The notes below the pieces were generated by a model. That model saw only the letters and a program-made list of their open reading frames with translations. It did not search any database and was not told where the DNA came from. DNA of 54,232 bases, taken from contig DYJM01000004.1 in NCBI GenBank assembly GCA_020723125.1, positions 1-54,232 of the forward strand, given 5' to 3'. Numbering within the stretch: position 1 is the stretch's first letter; each line of letters starts with the position of its first letter. The translations under genes were made by a program, and so were the position numbers. This DNA is from Acidithiobacillus ferrivorans (lineage in GTDB: Bacteria > Pseudomonadota > Gammaproteobacteria > Acidithiobacillales > Acidithiobacillaceae). This document shows, piece by piece, positions 36,818 through 46,082 of this stretch.

Positions 36818-37675
36818 GTGTCAATGCGGCATAATGATTTCCTGAGGTGGGGCCACACTGCCTCTCTGCTGGTCGGCAGGAGTGCGACACATGAAAAATA
36901 TTGCATTTCACTGTTTATGCTACTGTATCTTACTGTAGCTGCTGGCAGTGCCCAGGCGGTGACGACGCAGCCACCGACTTGGTTGCGTGTTGCCAGGGTG
37001 CTCGCGCAACTGCATTATTTACCGGGGCAAGTAGGATGGACCGGCCTACATACGGCCAATCCACAAATCTGGTGGTTATGGCCGCCGAACACACCGCCAA
37101 CGTTGCAGAAACTCACCCCGGATTCTCCTGGATCGCCCTTACTCTTCGGCGCTTTGGATTTTTTTGCCAAGGTGCATGGGCTACCCTGGTCCAATCAAAG
37201 CAGCGACTGGTTTGATCAGGGCAACCGCCATCGTCTTTATGCGGCCATCCTCGCCGCCCGTCGTCGGCATCGGGAAGACGCGCCAAAGCCGTTTGTGTGG
37301 GTTTATGTGCGCAAAGGTACGCCAGAAACTTTGTCCATCTGGAAGTACAACGCGGAAAAGAACCGGAGCAAATGGGTTTTGCATAGTCTGACCAATACGG
37401 GCGTGCCCGGCGCAATCACTCCCAATGGTACCTGGGCGGTGTATGCGCGTTTTCCAAGCACGCGCATGACCGGCTGTTTCCCCCATGGTGAGTGTTATAA
37501 CGATCCAGATGTCCGTTTCGTGAATTATTTCTGGGATGGTCGGGCAGTACACTATTTCCCTCGTCTGGCGTATGGATTTCGGCAAAGCAATGGTTGTGTG
37601 GAGTTGCCATTAAAAGCAGCACAACGGGCCTATGGGTTGATACATATCGGTACGCCAGTGACGGTGATGCCATGA
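36818..37675 (+). CDS. L,D-transpeptidase (YkuD family)
   Basis: The 285-residue protein starts at GTG 36818 or ATG 36824. An internal hydrophobic segment (about 29-48; YCISLFMLLYLTVAAGSAQA) serves as signal or anchor. The YkuD domain (about 165-285) contains the catalytic motif RQSNGCVELP with Cys260 and the preceding NYFWDGRAVHYFP histidine. Such enzymes form 3-3 crosslinks or attach lipoproteins to peptidoglycan in the periplasm. A CFPHGECYNDPD insert carries two extra cysteines. It appears to share a transcript with the COG4315 gene upstream. Confidence 0.85.
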   Translation: MSMRHNDFLRWGHTASLLVGRSATHEKYCISLFMLLYLTVAAGSAQAVTTQPPTWLRVARVLAQLHYLPGQVGWTGLHTANPQIWWLWPPNTPPTLQKLTPDSPGSPLLFGALDFFAKVHGLPWSNQSSDWFDQGNRHRLYAAILAARRRHREDAPKPFVWVYVRKGTPETLSIWKYNAEKNRSKWVLHSLTNTGVPGAITPNGTWAVYARFPSTRMTGCFPHGECYNDPDVRFVNYFWDGRAVHYFPRLAYGFRQSNGCVELPLKAAQRAYGLIHIGTPVTVMP

Positions 37676-37803
37676 TCCGTTGGATGCGACTCAGCCGGCA
37701 TGTACCGTGGATAGACTGGTCTAGTGCTCTGGATTGGATCACTTTGCACGACCTGCGTCAGGTTCAAGGGGAATGGAGTCTGGTCTGCCTGGCGTGGAAC
37801 TAA
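37672..37803 (+). CDS. Possible small protein coupled to L,D-transpeptidase
   Basis: A 43-codon frame begins in an ATGA overlap with the transpeptidase stop. The product is rich in Trp (five, including MIRWMRLSRHVPWIDW) and has no recognised domain. The coupling is the only support; it could be chance. Confidence 0.3.
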   Translation: MIRWMRLSRHVPWIDWSSALDWITLHDLRQVQGEWSLVCLAWN

Positions 37804-38080
37804 AACGCATGGTCGCATTGCGTGTGTAGGGCAGAAAAATGCACATTAAACACAAAAAACAGGGTAACAATGACCGAAACAGGCATGCTCAAAATGATCA
37901 TTTTCAAAAAATCGTGACGAAATTTGGCGATGGTCCGAAGTTAACGTCGGCGGGCTGCTGGATCAAAATACACCGCCGCAGATATAAGAGAATTTTGACA
38001 AGCATCTCCTCATCTACTAAACCTAGAGGTGCAGCTGGGATTTCCATAGCTTGATTATTCACTGCAAAGAGGAGAGTCTC
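37804..38080. other. Intergenic region before small-protein pair
   Basis: No supported gene is visible. It ends with GAGGAGA, the ribosome site of the gene at 38081. TTGACA at about 37997-38002 could be a -35, but no well spaced -10 follows. A 71-codon frame at 37839 has poor coding character. Confidence 0.4.
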
Positions 38081-38275
38081 ATGGAGCTTGTCCACAAGGA
38101 TGCCCAAAGTATCACCATTCGTTTTGACAAAAAGGATCTGTCGAAAATTGTTGAGCCCCTCGTTAAAAACGCCGAAAGTTTTGCCAAAGATACTCTAGAC
38201 ATGGCTTACCTGCTAGCCGAACAAGACTATCGGATCGACGATCACTTCCAGCAGCCCCCGCACGCTTTTGAATAG
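38081..38275 (+). CDS. Small hypothetical protein, paralogue 1 of tandem pair
   Basis: The 64-residue acidic protein starts at ATG behind a strong GAGGAGA. An N-terminal beta-like segment (AQSITIRFDKKDL) is followed by a predicted amphipathic helix (about 18-50; IVEPLVKNAESFAKDTLDMAYLLAEQD). It resembles the next gene in length, order of elements and the NA..A...LA pattern. I do not recognise the family. No signal peptide or cysteine is present. The pair probably forms one transcript, nine bases apart. Confidence 0.65.
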   Translation: MELVHKDAQSITIRFDKKDLSKIVEPLVKNAESFAKDTLDMAYLLAEQDYRIDDHFQQPPHAFE

Positions 38276-38284
38276 GAGGATTCC

Positions 38285-38506
38285 ATGCAGATTCGTCAAG
38301 AAAAGGAACACAGTGTGGAGTTGGTTCTGAGCGCCAATGAGGCAGAACATATTGCCCAGAATATTCAGGACAATGCCAAACTGGCAGGGGCGGCCGCAGT
38401 AGCCTTGGCCGATTTTTTGCAGCAAGAGGGTTTCGGTAGTGACAAGCTCCCTAAGGAAAGCTTGCGTCATGAATGGAAAAATCCGGACGATATGAACCTG
38501 AGTTAA
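38285..38506 (+). CDS. Small hypothetical protein, paralogue 2 of tandem pair
   Basis: The 73-residue protein starts behind AGGAGG. It has the same plan as the preceding gene: a short strand (HSVELVLSANEA), a long Ala-rich helix (about 18-48; HIAQNIQDNAKLAGAAAVALADFLQQEG) and a charged tail. The two may form a heteromer. The family is not recognised and no function is inferred. Confidence 0.65.
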   Translation: MQIRQEKEHSVELVLSANEAEHIAQNIQDNAKLAGAAAVALADFLQQEGFGSDKLPKESLRHEWKNPDDMNLS

Positions 38507-38854
38507 CGCGTTGGCCATTTCGGAACCATACGCATGAGCATCTGTCGTATTGGTGGTGAAGCGATTGGGTAATGATACGGGCGGTTAAAGGAGCTTGGCG
38601 TTGAGGCGCGAATGATCGGACTGTAGCTTTGACTGCGAGTACTGGCATCGGTTTTCGGAAAATAATTGGAGAGGGGAGGGGTGTCATGGCCACTGCAGAA
38701 CTCAATGCTCATGAAGTTAATATAGCCTGTCATGCCGCGCTCATCGGCAATGACCCTGTTGTGCAGCAAGGAATGCTGATCAGGAACACGACGCTAAACG
38801 GGTGCGTTTGAGAAGACTGACGGACTTGTCTTCATATGTAGCGCAAATTTCCTG
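38507..38854. other. Gap of 348 bases with a possible small gene
   Basis: Mostly non-coding. A 41-codon frame at 38686-38811 (starting MATAELNAHEVNIACHAALIG) has a strong purine-rich GGGGAGGGG before its ATG. The frame could also extend upstream to TTG 38629. It may be a small gene or the end of a degraded one. The region separates convergent transcripts. Confidence 0.35.
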
Positions 38855-39907
38855 TCATACCGCGCATTGCTCCATTTCCGACGCCAACGCCAGATATTTC
38901 TGGGAGTCACGCAGCCCGGTGATGAAACGGTGAGGAATACCCTCCAGGCCTACCTGAGCGCCCACGAGGGCTCCTGTCAGCATCGCGCGGGACATGTTTT
39001 GTCCGCCCCCATTGATGGCGTGCAATACAGCGGATTCATAATCTTCCCGGAAGCGGCTGGCCAGGTAGTAAGCGGCTGGAAGTTGGTGATATACGGCACA
39101 GGGCATGCCATATACCAGACTCACCTTCCAGGCGGGTTCAATGATGATGTCGGGATCTGCGGCGGCCAACGCGGCATAACCTGCCGTGAGCAATGCATCG
39201 GGGGATGAAAACTGACCGGCCTGAATCTTTTCGGCGCCTTGCGGTGGGTGCAGATGACCCTGAGTTACCTGATGAAATGGTAATATGCCACTGCTTACTT
39301 GCGCCATCAGTCTGGCGCCCATTTGCGGCGTCAAGGAAACCCCAGAGATCAACTGACTCAAAACGGCGTTGAATGCAACGCTCATGGCGACGATGGCCGG
39401 ATCGCGCTGGGTCAGGATGATGTTACTGCACGCCGCTTCTGCCATTTTTTTCGGCTGCAGGGCAAAAAAGGCAGCAATGGCAATGGCGCGCTCGGCACCT
39501 TCCGTCGTGTCTGCGTCACCGGCACATGCTCCCCATGGGCGTTTTTCCGACACCCGCTTCCGCCAGGCTTCCCGAATGGATTGGTTAGTGTAGCCTCCCG
39601 GTCCCTGCATGGGTGTGCCGTCCAATTGGGGAAACAGTTCCGTATCCAGTCGATGCGTAAAATCGTCCTCCTCATAACCCGCGCAGTGGATTAACGATTC
39701 CATCAGCATGACCAGTAGCAGCCCGGTTTGGGAAAGGTCACCGGCACGCAGGCCAGCATGATAGCGGCCAGGGCGTGGCGTCAGATAATCCGTAATCCAG
39801 GGGCCGCACTCCTGCCGTAATTCGGCAAGGTCGTAGTACCAATGACAGCCCAAGGCCAGCGCATCGCCAATCAGTGCGCCCATCAACGCGCCTGCTACGC
39901 GTTGCAC
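38855..39907 (-). CDS. ADP-ribosylglycohydrolase family protein
   Basis: The 350-residue protein has the DraG/ARH fold signatures: GALMGALIGDALALGCHWYYD (about 6-26), GDADTTEGAERAIAIAAFFALQP in the middle, and AINGGGQNMSRAMLTGALVGAQVGLEGIP (about 295-323). In this position most members carry Asp residues that bind Mg2+; here GGGQNMSRA replaces the common GGDTDT, so the metal site may be altered. Family members remove ADP-ribose from proteins or hydrolyse related bonds. It starts at GTG (AAGGAG upstream), overlapping the CDGSH gene by 13 bases. Confidence 0.82.
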   Translation of the reverse strand: MQRVAGALMGALIGDALALGCHWYYDLAELRQECGPWITDYLTPRPGRYHAGLRAGDLSQTGLLLVMLMESLIHCAGYEEDDFTHRLDTELFPQLDGTPMQGPGGYTNQSIREAWRKRVSEKRPWGACAGDADTTEGAERAIAIAAFFALQPKKMAEAACSNIILTQRDPAIVAMSVAFNAVLSQLISGVSLTPQMGARLMAQVSSGILPFHQVTQGHLHPPQGAEKIQAGQFSSPDALLTAGYAALAAADPDIIIEPAWKVSLVYGMPCAVYHQLPAAYYLASRFREDYESAVLHAINGGGQNMSRAMLTGALVGAQVGLEGIPHRFITGLRDSQKYLALASEMEQCAV

Positions 39908-40614
39908 GCTTCATCTCCTTTTTCGTCATGAAATCCGATGGATATATGTGTACCGTCGCAAAAGGGCTTGTTACGAGACGCGCCGCAGCGGCACACAGTC
40001 ATTCGATTGCGCACTTCGTATGCGAAACCATCCGATCCGATTAATGACAGCCCACCGCGCAACCATAATGGTCCGGAACAAGCCTTGGAAGGGTCTTCAA
40101 TCAATGCAATGGAAGGTTCAAACTTCGGCTCTATCGGTTTCCCGGTATCGTTGTCCCAAGCCACCAGTCGCCCCGACGGGCAGGCGCAGGTCTGCTTGAC
40201 AAAATGCTTGCTGGGTAAGGAGTTATCAGTGGTGAAGACGAGTTTCCACACGGATCCGTGGGGGTCACAAAAACGTGCGGAAGAACACAGGCTCTCCACA
40301 TCGGTTAATGACATGCTTGGGCCCCGCAACGTCTTGGCCTGCTCCAGATAGGGCAGGTGTTGCGCAGTTTCGGTGCCATCAAAACCAACGGTGAGATGCG
40401 AACCATCGCAAAATGGCTTGTTGCTGCTATGGCCGCAGCGGCACAGCGCGTAGCGTTCCTGAGAGGGGTATGTCCGGCTGTGTTTCCACTTTGTCGATTC
40501 ACCCGCCTCGTTGGTTCCGATAATTTCCTGGCTGAGGGGAACCTTTCCCGAGACAACATATGGGCCATCCTTGGTGATTTGGACCTGAGGTCCCCTAGCT
40601 TTTACCGGGTTCAT
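39895..40614 (-). CDS. Double-CDGSH iron-sulfur protein
   Basis: The 239-residue protein has two CDGSH [2Fe-2S] motifs: CRCGHSSNKPFCDGSH (about 58-73) and CRCGASRNKPFCDGTH (about 210-225). Each has the three Cys and one His ligands. Between them is a region with three to four extra cysteines (ESLCSSARFCDPHG, TCACPSGRLVAWD) related to a divalent CDGSH-associated domain. Such proteins take part in redox and Fe-S signalling, but the role in bacteria is poorly known. GGAGG lies six bases before the ATG. It is coupled to the ADP-ribosylglycohydrolase and divergent from katG. Confidence 0.85.
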   Translation of the reverse strand: MNPVKARGPQVQITKDGPYVVSGKVPLSQEIIGTNEAGESTKWKHSRTYPSQERYALCRCGHSSNKPFCDGSHLTVGFDGTETAQHLPYLEQAKTLRGPSMSLTDVESLCSSARFCDPHGSVWKLVFTTDNSLPSKHFVKQTCACPSGRLVAWDNDTGKPIEPKFEPSIALIEDPSKACSGPLWLRGGLSLIGSDGFAYEVRNRMTVCRCGASRNKPFCDGTHISIGFHDEKGDEACNA

Positions 40615-40736
40615 TTTGGCGCCTCCAATGGGTTGAAAAATCCTGATGGGCGGACGAGCCCTATCACACTGACCTCTGCAAATCCACGCCCCATAACTTT
40701 AGCTCACGGGAGCGCTTTTCGAAATTTTCCGGGTGC

Positions 40737-43063
<2,327 letters not shown>

Positions 43064-43644
43064 TGCGGGCAATGTCCGGAGGACCTTCCAGAAATGTTCC
43101 GCCGTCTTTGCGACCCATCCTTCCAGGGAGGGTGAGCGAGAGGTATTCTGAATCCCGTGGGCACTTTCGATTGGATATAATGGGTCGCAGAGGGTTTTAT
43201 AAAGAAGAAAGTGCCAAGTCAGTCACAGGAATCCAAATGCTGTATACTGACTTGTGTAGGGTTCATGGTGTATTGTTGGAATCCTTACATTACATTCGTT
43301 AAGAGGCGCATCCGTACGTCCTTATGGCCTATTTACCCGTATGTTTCCGGGAGCATTAACCACGTTTCAGCAATAAATAACTAGATAATATATTCATGTT
43401 TCTAAGCTGGGACATTGGATTCGCGTGTCAATATCGTCCTGAGTTCGCGTCAGAAACCTGCTCTTCTTAAGATGTCCCGTTTGGATCGGACACACCAGAT
43501 ACGCGTATTACAAAGCCCGCTTACGGGTAATGATATCCCACCACAGCCATCAATCGCCCATTAAAGTGAACAAAGGATACCCGAAAGTAGCAGGTTTGTT
43601 GTGCTTGAAAAAAACGGACCAATCACCAGCATTGTAGGCAATAT
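43064..43644. other. Non-coding region between katG and the second globin
   Basis: About 580 bases with no supported gene, the longest gap here. It has uneven composition and several short frames without homology that I can recognise. An 80-codon frame at 43060-43302 looks unconvincing. A minus-strand frame just left of the globin gene (about 43548-43655) reads like a protein end (YNAGDWSVFFKHNKPATFG), which might be a gene remnant. It carries no recognisable transposase. Confidence 0.4.
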
Positions 43645-44106
43645 TCAACCTTTCAGTAACCGTTTCCATAAAGGTTTTTTGTTCGCCATTTCGTATTGCT
43701 CTGCTGCCGCAATCATCACGTCGGACAACAAGGTATAAGCATCAACCCAGGCTTGCTTCACCGGTTCGGTAAAGTCCTCAGCCAGTCCCTGTTCCAGAGC
43801 ATAAATCAAGGCTTCGCCGACATAGGTGTAGTGCTCACTTTGCACGCCGTAATTCACATGACTACGGGCGAGGTTCTGCGCTGCGGGGACGATGTCATCC
43901 AGGTTCTTTAATCCATTGACGACGGTATGAATCATGGCCATGAGTTTGCGCCCCTGTTCAACCATATCCCCTTTGAACATGGGTTTGACCTGAGGGGCGA
44001 TTTCGAATAGCCGGGCGTAAAACAACTCGGCGGCCTGATCCGAGATGGGTTTGACTTTACTGAAGCTGGATTGTACGAGATCAATTTGTTCTGCGCTGAG
44101 ACTCAT
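43645..44106 (-). CDS. Single-domain haemoglobin, second copy
   Basis: The start MSLSAEQIDL at 44106 has AAGGAGCC upstream. The ORF could run 19 codons further upstream through the leader hairpin. The 153-residue globin has B10 Tyr30, E7 Gln51 and proximal F8 His83 (RSHVNYGV). It differs greatly from the globin at 1106 but shares the distal Tyr/Gln pair. A basic tail (KKPLWKRLLKG) may contact membrane or DNA. No reductase gene is adjacent. It may bind O2 or NO. Its leader carries a terminator-like hairpin. Confidence 0.9.
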   Translation of the reverse strand: MSLSAEQIDLVQSSFSKVKPISDQAAELFYARLFEIAPQVKPMFKGDMVEQGRKLMAMIHTVVNGLKNLDDIVPAAQNLARSHVNYGVQSEHYTYVGEALIYALEQGLAEDFTEPVKQAWVDAYTLLSDVMIAAAEQYEMANKKPLWKRLLKG

Positions 44107-44133
44107 TTGGGGCTCCTTGAATGAATTAAACAA

Positions 44134-44182
44134 AAAGGCGCCAACGAAACCACAATCATGCATGGTTTCATTGGACGCCTTT
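44134..44182 (-). terminator. Terminator-like hairpin in the leader of the second globin gene
   Basis: In the minus-strand transcript the 20-base arm from 44182 to 44163 pairs with the 19-base arm from 44152 to 44134, around a 10-base loop. Only one mismatch and one bulge interrupt it. TTTTTGTTT follows directly. This has all features of an intrinsic terminator, yet it sits only 28 bases before the globin ATG. A complete promoter cannot fit between, so read-through must be allowed at times. Confidence 0.6.
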
Positions 44183-44321
44183 GTCCAGTGGTCAGTAGGT
44201 TTGCGTGAACCGAAATCAGCAAGTGGACGCTAACTTGCCTGACGTTCCAATGCATATAATGTGCCAAACCTAATACCACTTAGGCATAGCCCTATATTAG
44301 TGGTCTTCAGCGCGAAAATGC

Positions 44322-44504
44322 TCATGATAATAGGCCGTCAGAATTTTCCCATGCACCAACATCACGCGCATTTGCGCCCTTGCTTGGTGCGTTTGCTGCA
44401 TATTGGTGCGCTGATTCGTTAAGAATTGTAATCCTCTGGTTGAGTCTTTGATTGGGAGCCCCGGTCATCTCCAGGGCGTTGAGTTTTCCAATGGTCGTCG
44501 CCAT
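44322..44504 (-). CDS. Possible small hypothetical protein
   Basis: The 60-codon frame starts at ATG, with AGGAG nine bases upstream. The product (MATTIGKLNALEMTGAPNQR and onward) is polar, rich in Asn and Ala, and of no known family. It lies upstream of the second globin on the same strand, so the leader hairpin at 44134-44182 could be its terminator. Support is only the ribosome site. Confidence 0.3.
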   Translation of the reverse strand: MATTIGKLNALEMTGAPNQRLNQRITILNESAHQYAANAPSKGANARDVGAWENSDGLLS

Positions 44505-44670
44505 CGTGCTATTCTCCTGTATGGTGACACTCCGCCAGGCACGTCTGTCTTACCGTTTATCTCGCCCTATGGCGTGGCTTGTGGTGAAATCCGCCGGACT
44601 TTAGTGGGGAGTAGTTTTGATAACATCATGAATAAAAATATTAAAGAAAATCTTGAACGCTGGTGGACAA

Positions 44671-44697
44671 TGGTTTGTATTTCACCCTCTCCGCCAA
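44671..44697 (+). repeat. Decayed copy of tRNA-Ser 3' end (candidate att site)
   Basis: Bases 44683-44697 are identical to 33185-33199, the last 14 bases of tRNA-Ser plus one. Immediately before, TGGTTTGTATTT corresponds to the tRNA T-arm GGGTTCGAATCC with scattered changes. The match therefore extends beyond the exact core, which favours a displaced tRNA end over chance. Confidence 0.65.
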
Positions 44698-44734
44698 TAA
44701 TATGGTTTCAAATGTTTCAGCATTGGAGCACTGA

Positions 44735-45808
44735 TTGTTGTCTGCGCCAAAATTCCGAATGCATTATTCAGCATTAAAAAATCTTTCTCCTGCGTATTTT
44801 ACGCTAGTGATGGGTACCGGCGTTATTTCCATTTCGGCAGAAATGTTGCATTTAACACTCCTCGCAAGTGTTTTGCTCGGGCTGAATATCGCCTTCTACA
44901 GCATTTTATGGATCATGAATATTGGCCGTGTGTTACGCTACCCTGCGGAGATGTTTGCCGATTTTGCCAATGTGCAAAAAGGCTCTGGTTTCCTGACGGT
45001 AGTGGCTGGAAGCTGCGTTCTTGGCAGTCAATTGGTTATCCTTGAAAATCAGACCATTCCCGCGCTTTTCTTGTTGGGATTGGCCGTAATTGTTTACTTG
45101 ACGCTGAATTATGGCTTACTCACTCGATTCATGATTCAGAAGCATAAACCTGGACTGATAAATGGTATTTCTGGTAGCTGGCTCTTGCACATCATCGCCC
45201 CACAATCCATTGCCATATTGATTTTACTGCTGGATGTTCACTGTTCTTTCATGCCCAGGGCGGAATTTGACTTCATCGCACTCAGTCTCTGGCTATTGGG
45301 GGGAATGTTATATATCTGGGTTATGGGGCTGATATTTTATCGAATGGTTTTTTTGGATTTTTTACCCGAACATCTTCATTCTTCCTATTGGAGTAATATG
45401 GGCGCCATGGCTATTTCCACCTTGGCAGGATCGTTGCTGGTGGTTAATGGGGAGTCAGCGCCCTATCTGTACCCATTTCTGCCTTTTATAAAGGGATTTA
45501 CCCTGCTTTACTGGGCAGGTGGGAGCTGGTGGATTCCGTTGCTGGTCATACTGGGGTTCTGGCGCTATGTCCTGAGAAAGTTTCCCCTCCGATATGATGA
45601 TTCTTACTGGGCCATGGTATTTCCGCTGGGAATGTACAGTCTTGCAACACTCCACATGGCCCATAGCTTGGGCCTGCCTTTTTTGTTCCCGCTGGCCCAT
45701 GCTGCTTTTTTTCTGGCACTGACCGCTTGGTGCCTTACCTTTTTGGGGATGCTTTATGGCTTCCTGCGCAGCAGTCACCAAAAAACATTCCACCATAATG
45801 GTGATTGA
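44735..45808 (+). CDS. TDT-family (TehA/SLAC1-type) transporter
   Basis: The roughly 357-residue membrane protein has about ten helices and the N-terminal signature LSPAYFTLVMGTGVISISAEM found in tellurite-resistance/dicarboxylate transporters and SLAC1-type anion channels. Translation may begin at TTG 44735 or, more conventionally, at ATG 44759 (MHYSALKNLSP). Likely substrates are anions such as organic acids or sulfite; none can be chosen from the sequence. It is the first gene past the candidate att copy. Confidence 0.82.
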   Translation: MLSAPKFRMHYSALKNLSPAYFTLVMGTGVISISAEMLHLTLLASVLLGLNIAFYSILWIMNIGRVLRYPAEMFADFANVQKGSGFLTVVAGSCVLGSQLVILENQTIPALFLLGLAVIVYLTLNYGLLTRFMIQKHKPGLINGISGSWLLHIIAPQSIAILILLLDVHCSFMPRAEFDFIALSLWLLGGMLYIWVMGLIFYRMVFLDFLPEHLHSSYWSNMGAMAISTLAGSLLVVNGESAPYLYPFLPFIKGFTLLYWAGGSWWIPLLVILGFWRYVLRKFPLRYDDSYWAMVFPLGMYSLATLHMAHSLGLPFLFPLAHAAFFLALTAWCLTFLGMLYGFLRSSHQKTFHHNGD

Positions 45809-45884
45809 GCGGTTTTAACCCTGACGATTTTGAGTGGTCGATATTGATCCCGGATCGGGGTTCTGATACCTTCGCGACTTGTGA

Positions 45885-45908
45885 GTGCAAACGTGGTGTT
45901 GCACTTTT
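45885..45908 (+). terminator. Possible terminator of the TDT transporter gene
   Basis: AGTGCAA and TTGCACT form a 7-base stem around an 8-base loop, followed by TTTCG. It lies between the transporter stop and the SRP RNA. The short U-run makes it a weak candidate. Confidence 0.4.
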
Positions 45909-45950
45909 CGTCTGTTCTCGTCCTTGCGTGGACAATTTCAGGTTTTCTAT

Positions 45951-46062
45951 GGCGACAACAATCGGTCCCCTCGCAGTGGTAGCTGGTGAACCCCGTCAGG
46001 CCCGGAAGGGAGCAGCGGTAGCCGGCGATCCAGGTGCCGGGGTGCGGCTGATTCGCGTCGCC
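45951..46062 (+). ncRNA. ffs: 4.5S signal recognition particle RNA
   Basis: The conserved domain IV hairpin is plain: GTCAGGCCCGGAAGGGAGCAGC with the GGAA-type loop, bounded by GTAGCTGGTGAACCCC and GGTAGCCGG. The outer helix pairs GGCGAC (45951-45956) with GTCGCC (46057-46062). The RNA binds Ffh and targets membrane proteins to SecYEG. Exact ends are estimated from the outer stem. The dnaX start lies 21 bases after it, a common ffs-dnaX arrangement. Confidence 0.9.
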
Positions 46063-46082
46063 TCCCAATTTAGTGTTTTCCC

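Larger units (their letters stand above)
44183..44734. other. Intergenic region upstream of second globin and island end
   Basis: No well supported gene. It holds an inverted repeat (ACCACT 44275-44280 with AGTGGT 44299-44304). A minus-strand 60-codon frame lies at 44322-44504, preceded by AGGAG. The decayed tRNA-Ser 3' copy lies at 44671-44697. A plus-strand frame beginning MNKNIKENLERWW near 44629 runs through that copy and could be a truncated gene. Confidence 0.4.

Noticed and set aside
37839-38054. 71-codon frame upstream of the small-protein pair
   Set aside because: Very basic, low-complexity start, no convincing ribosome site.
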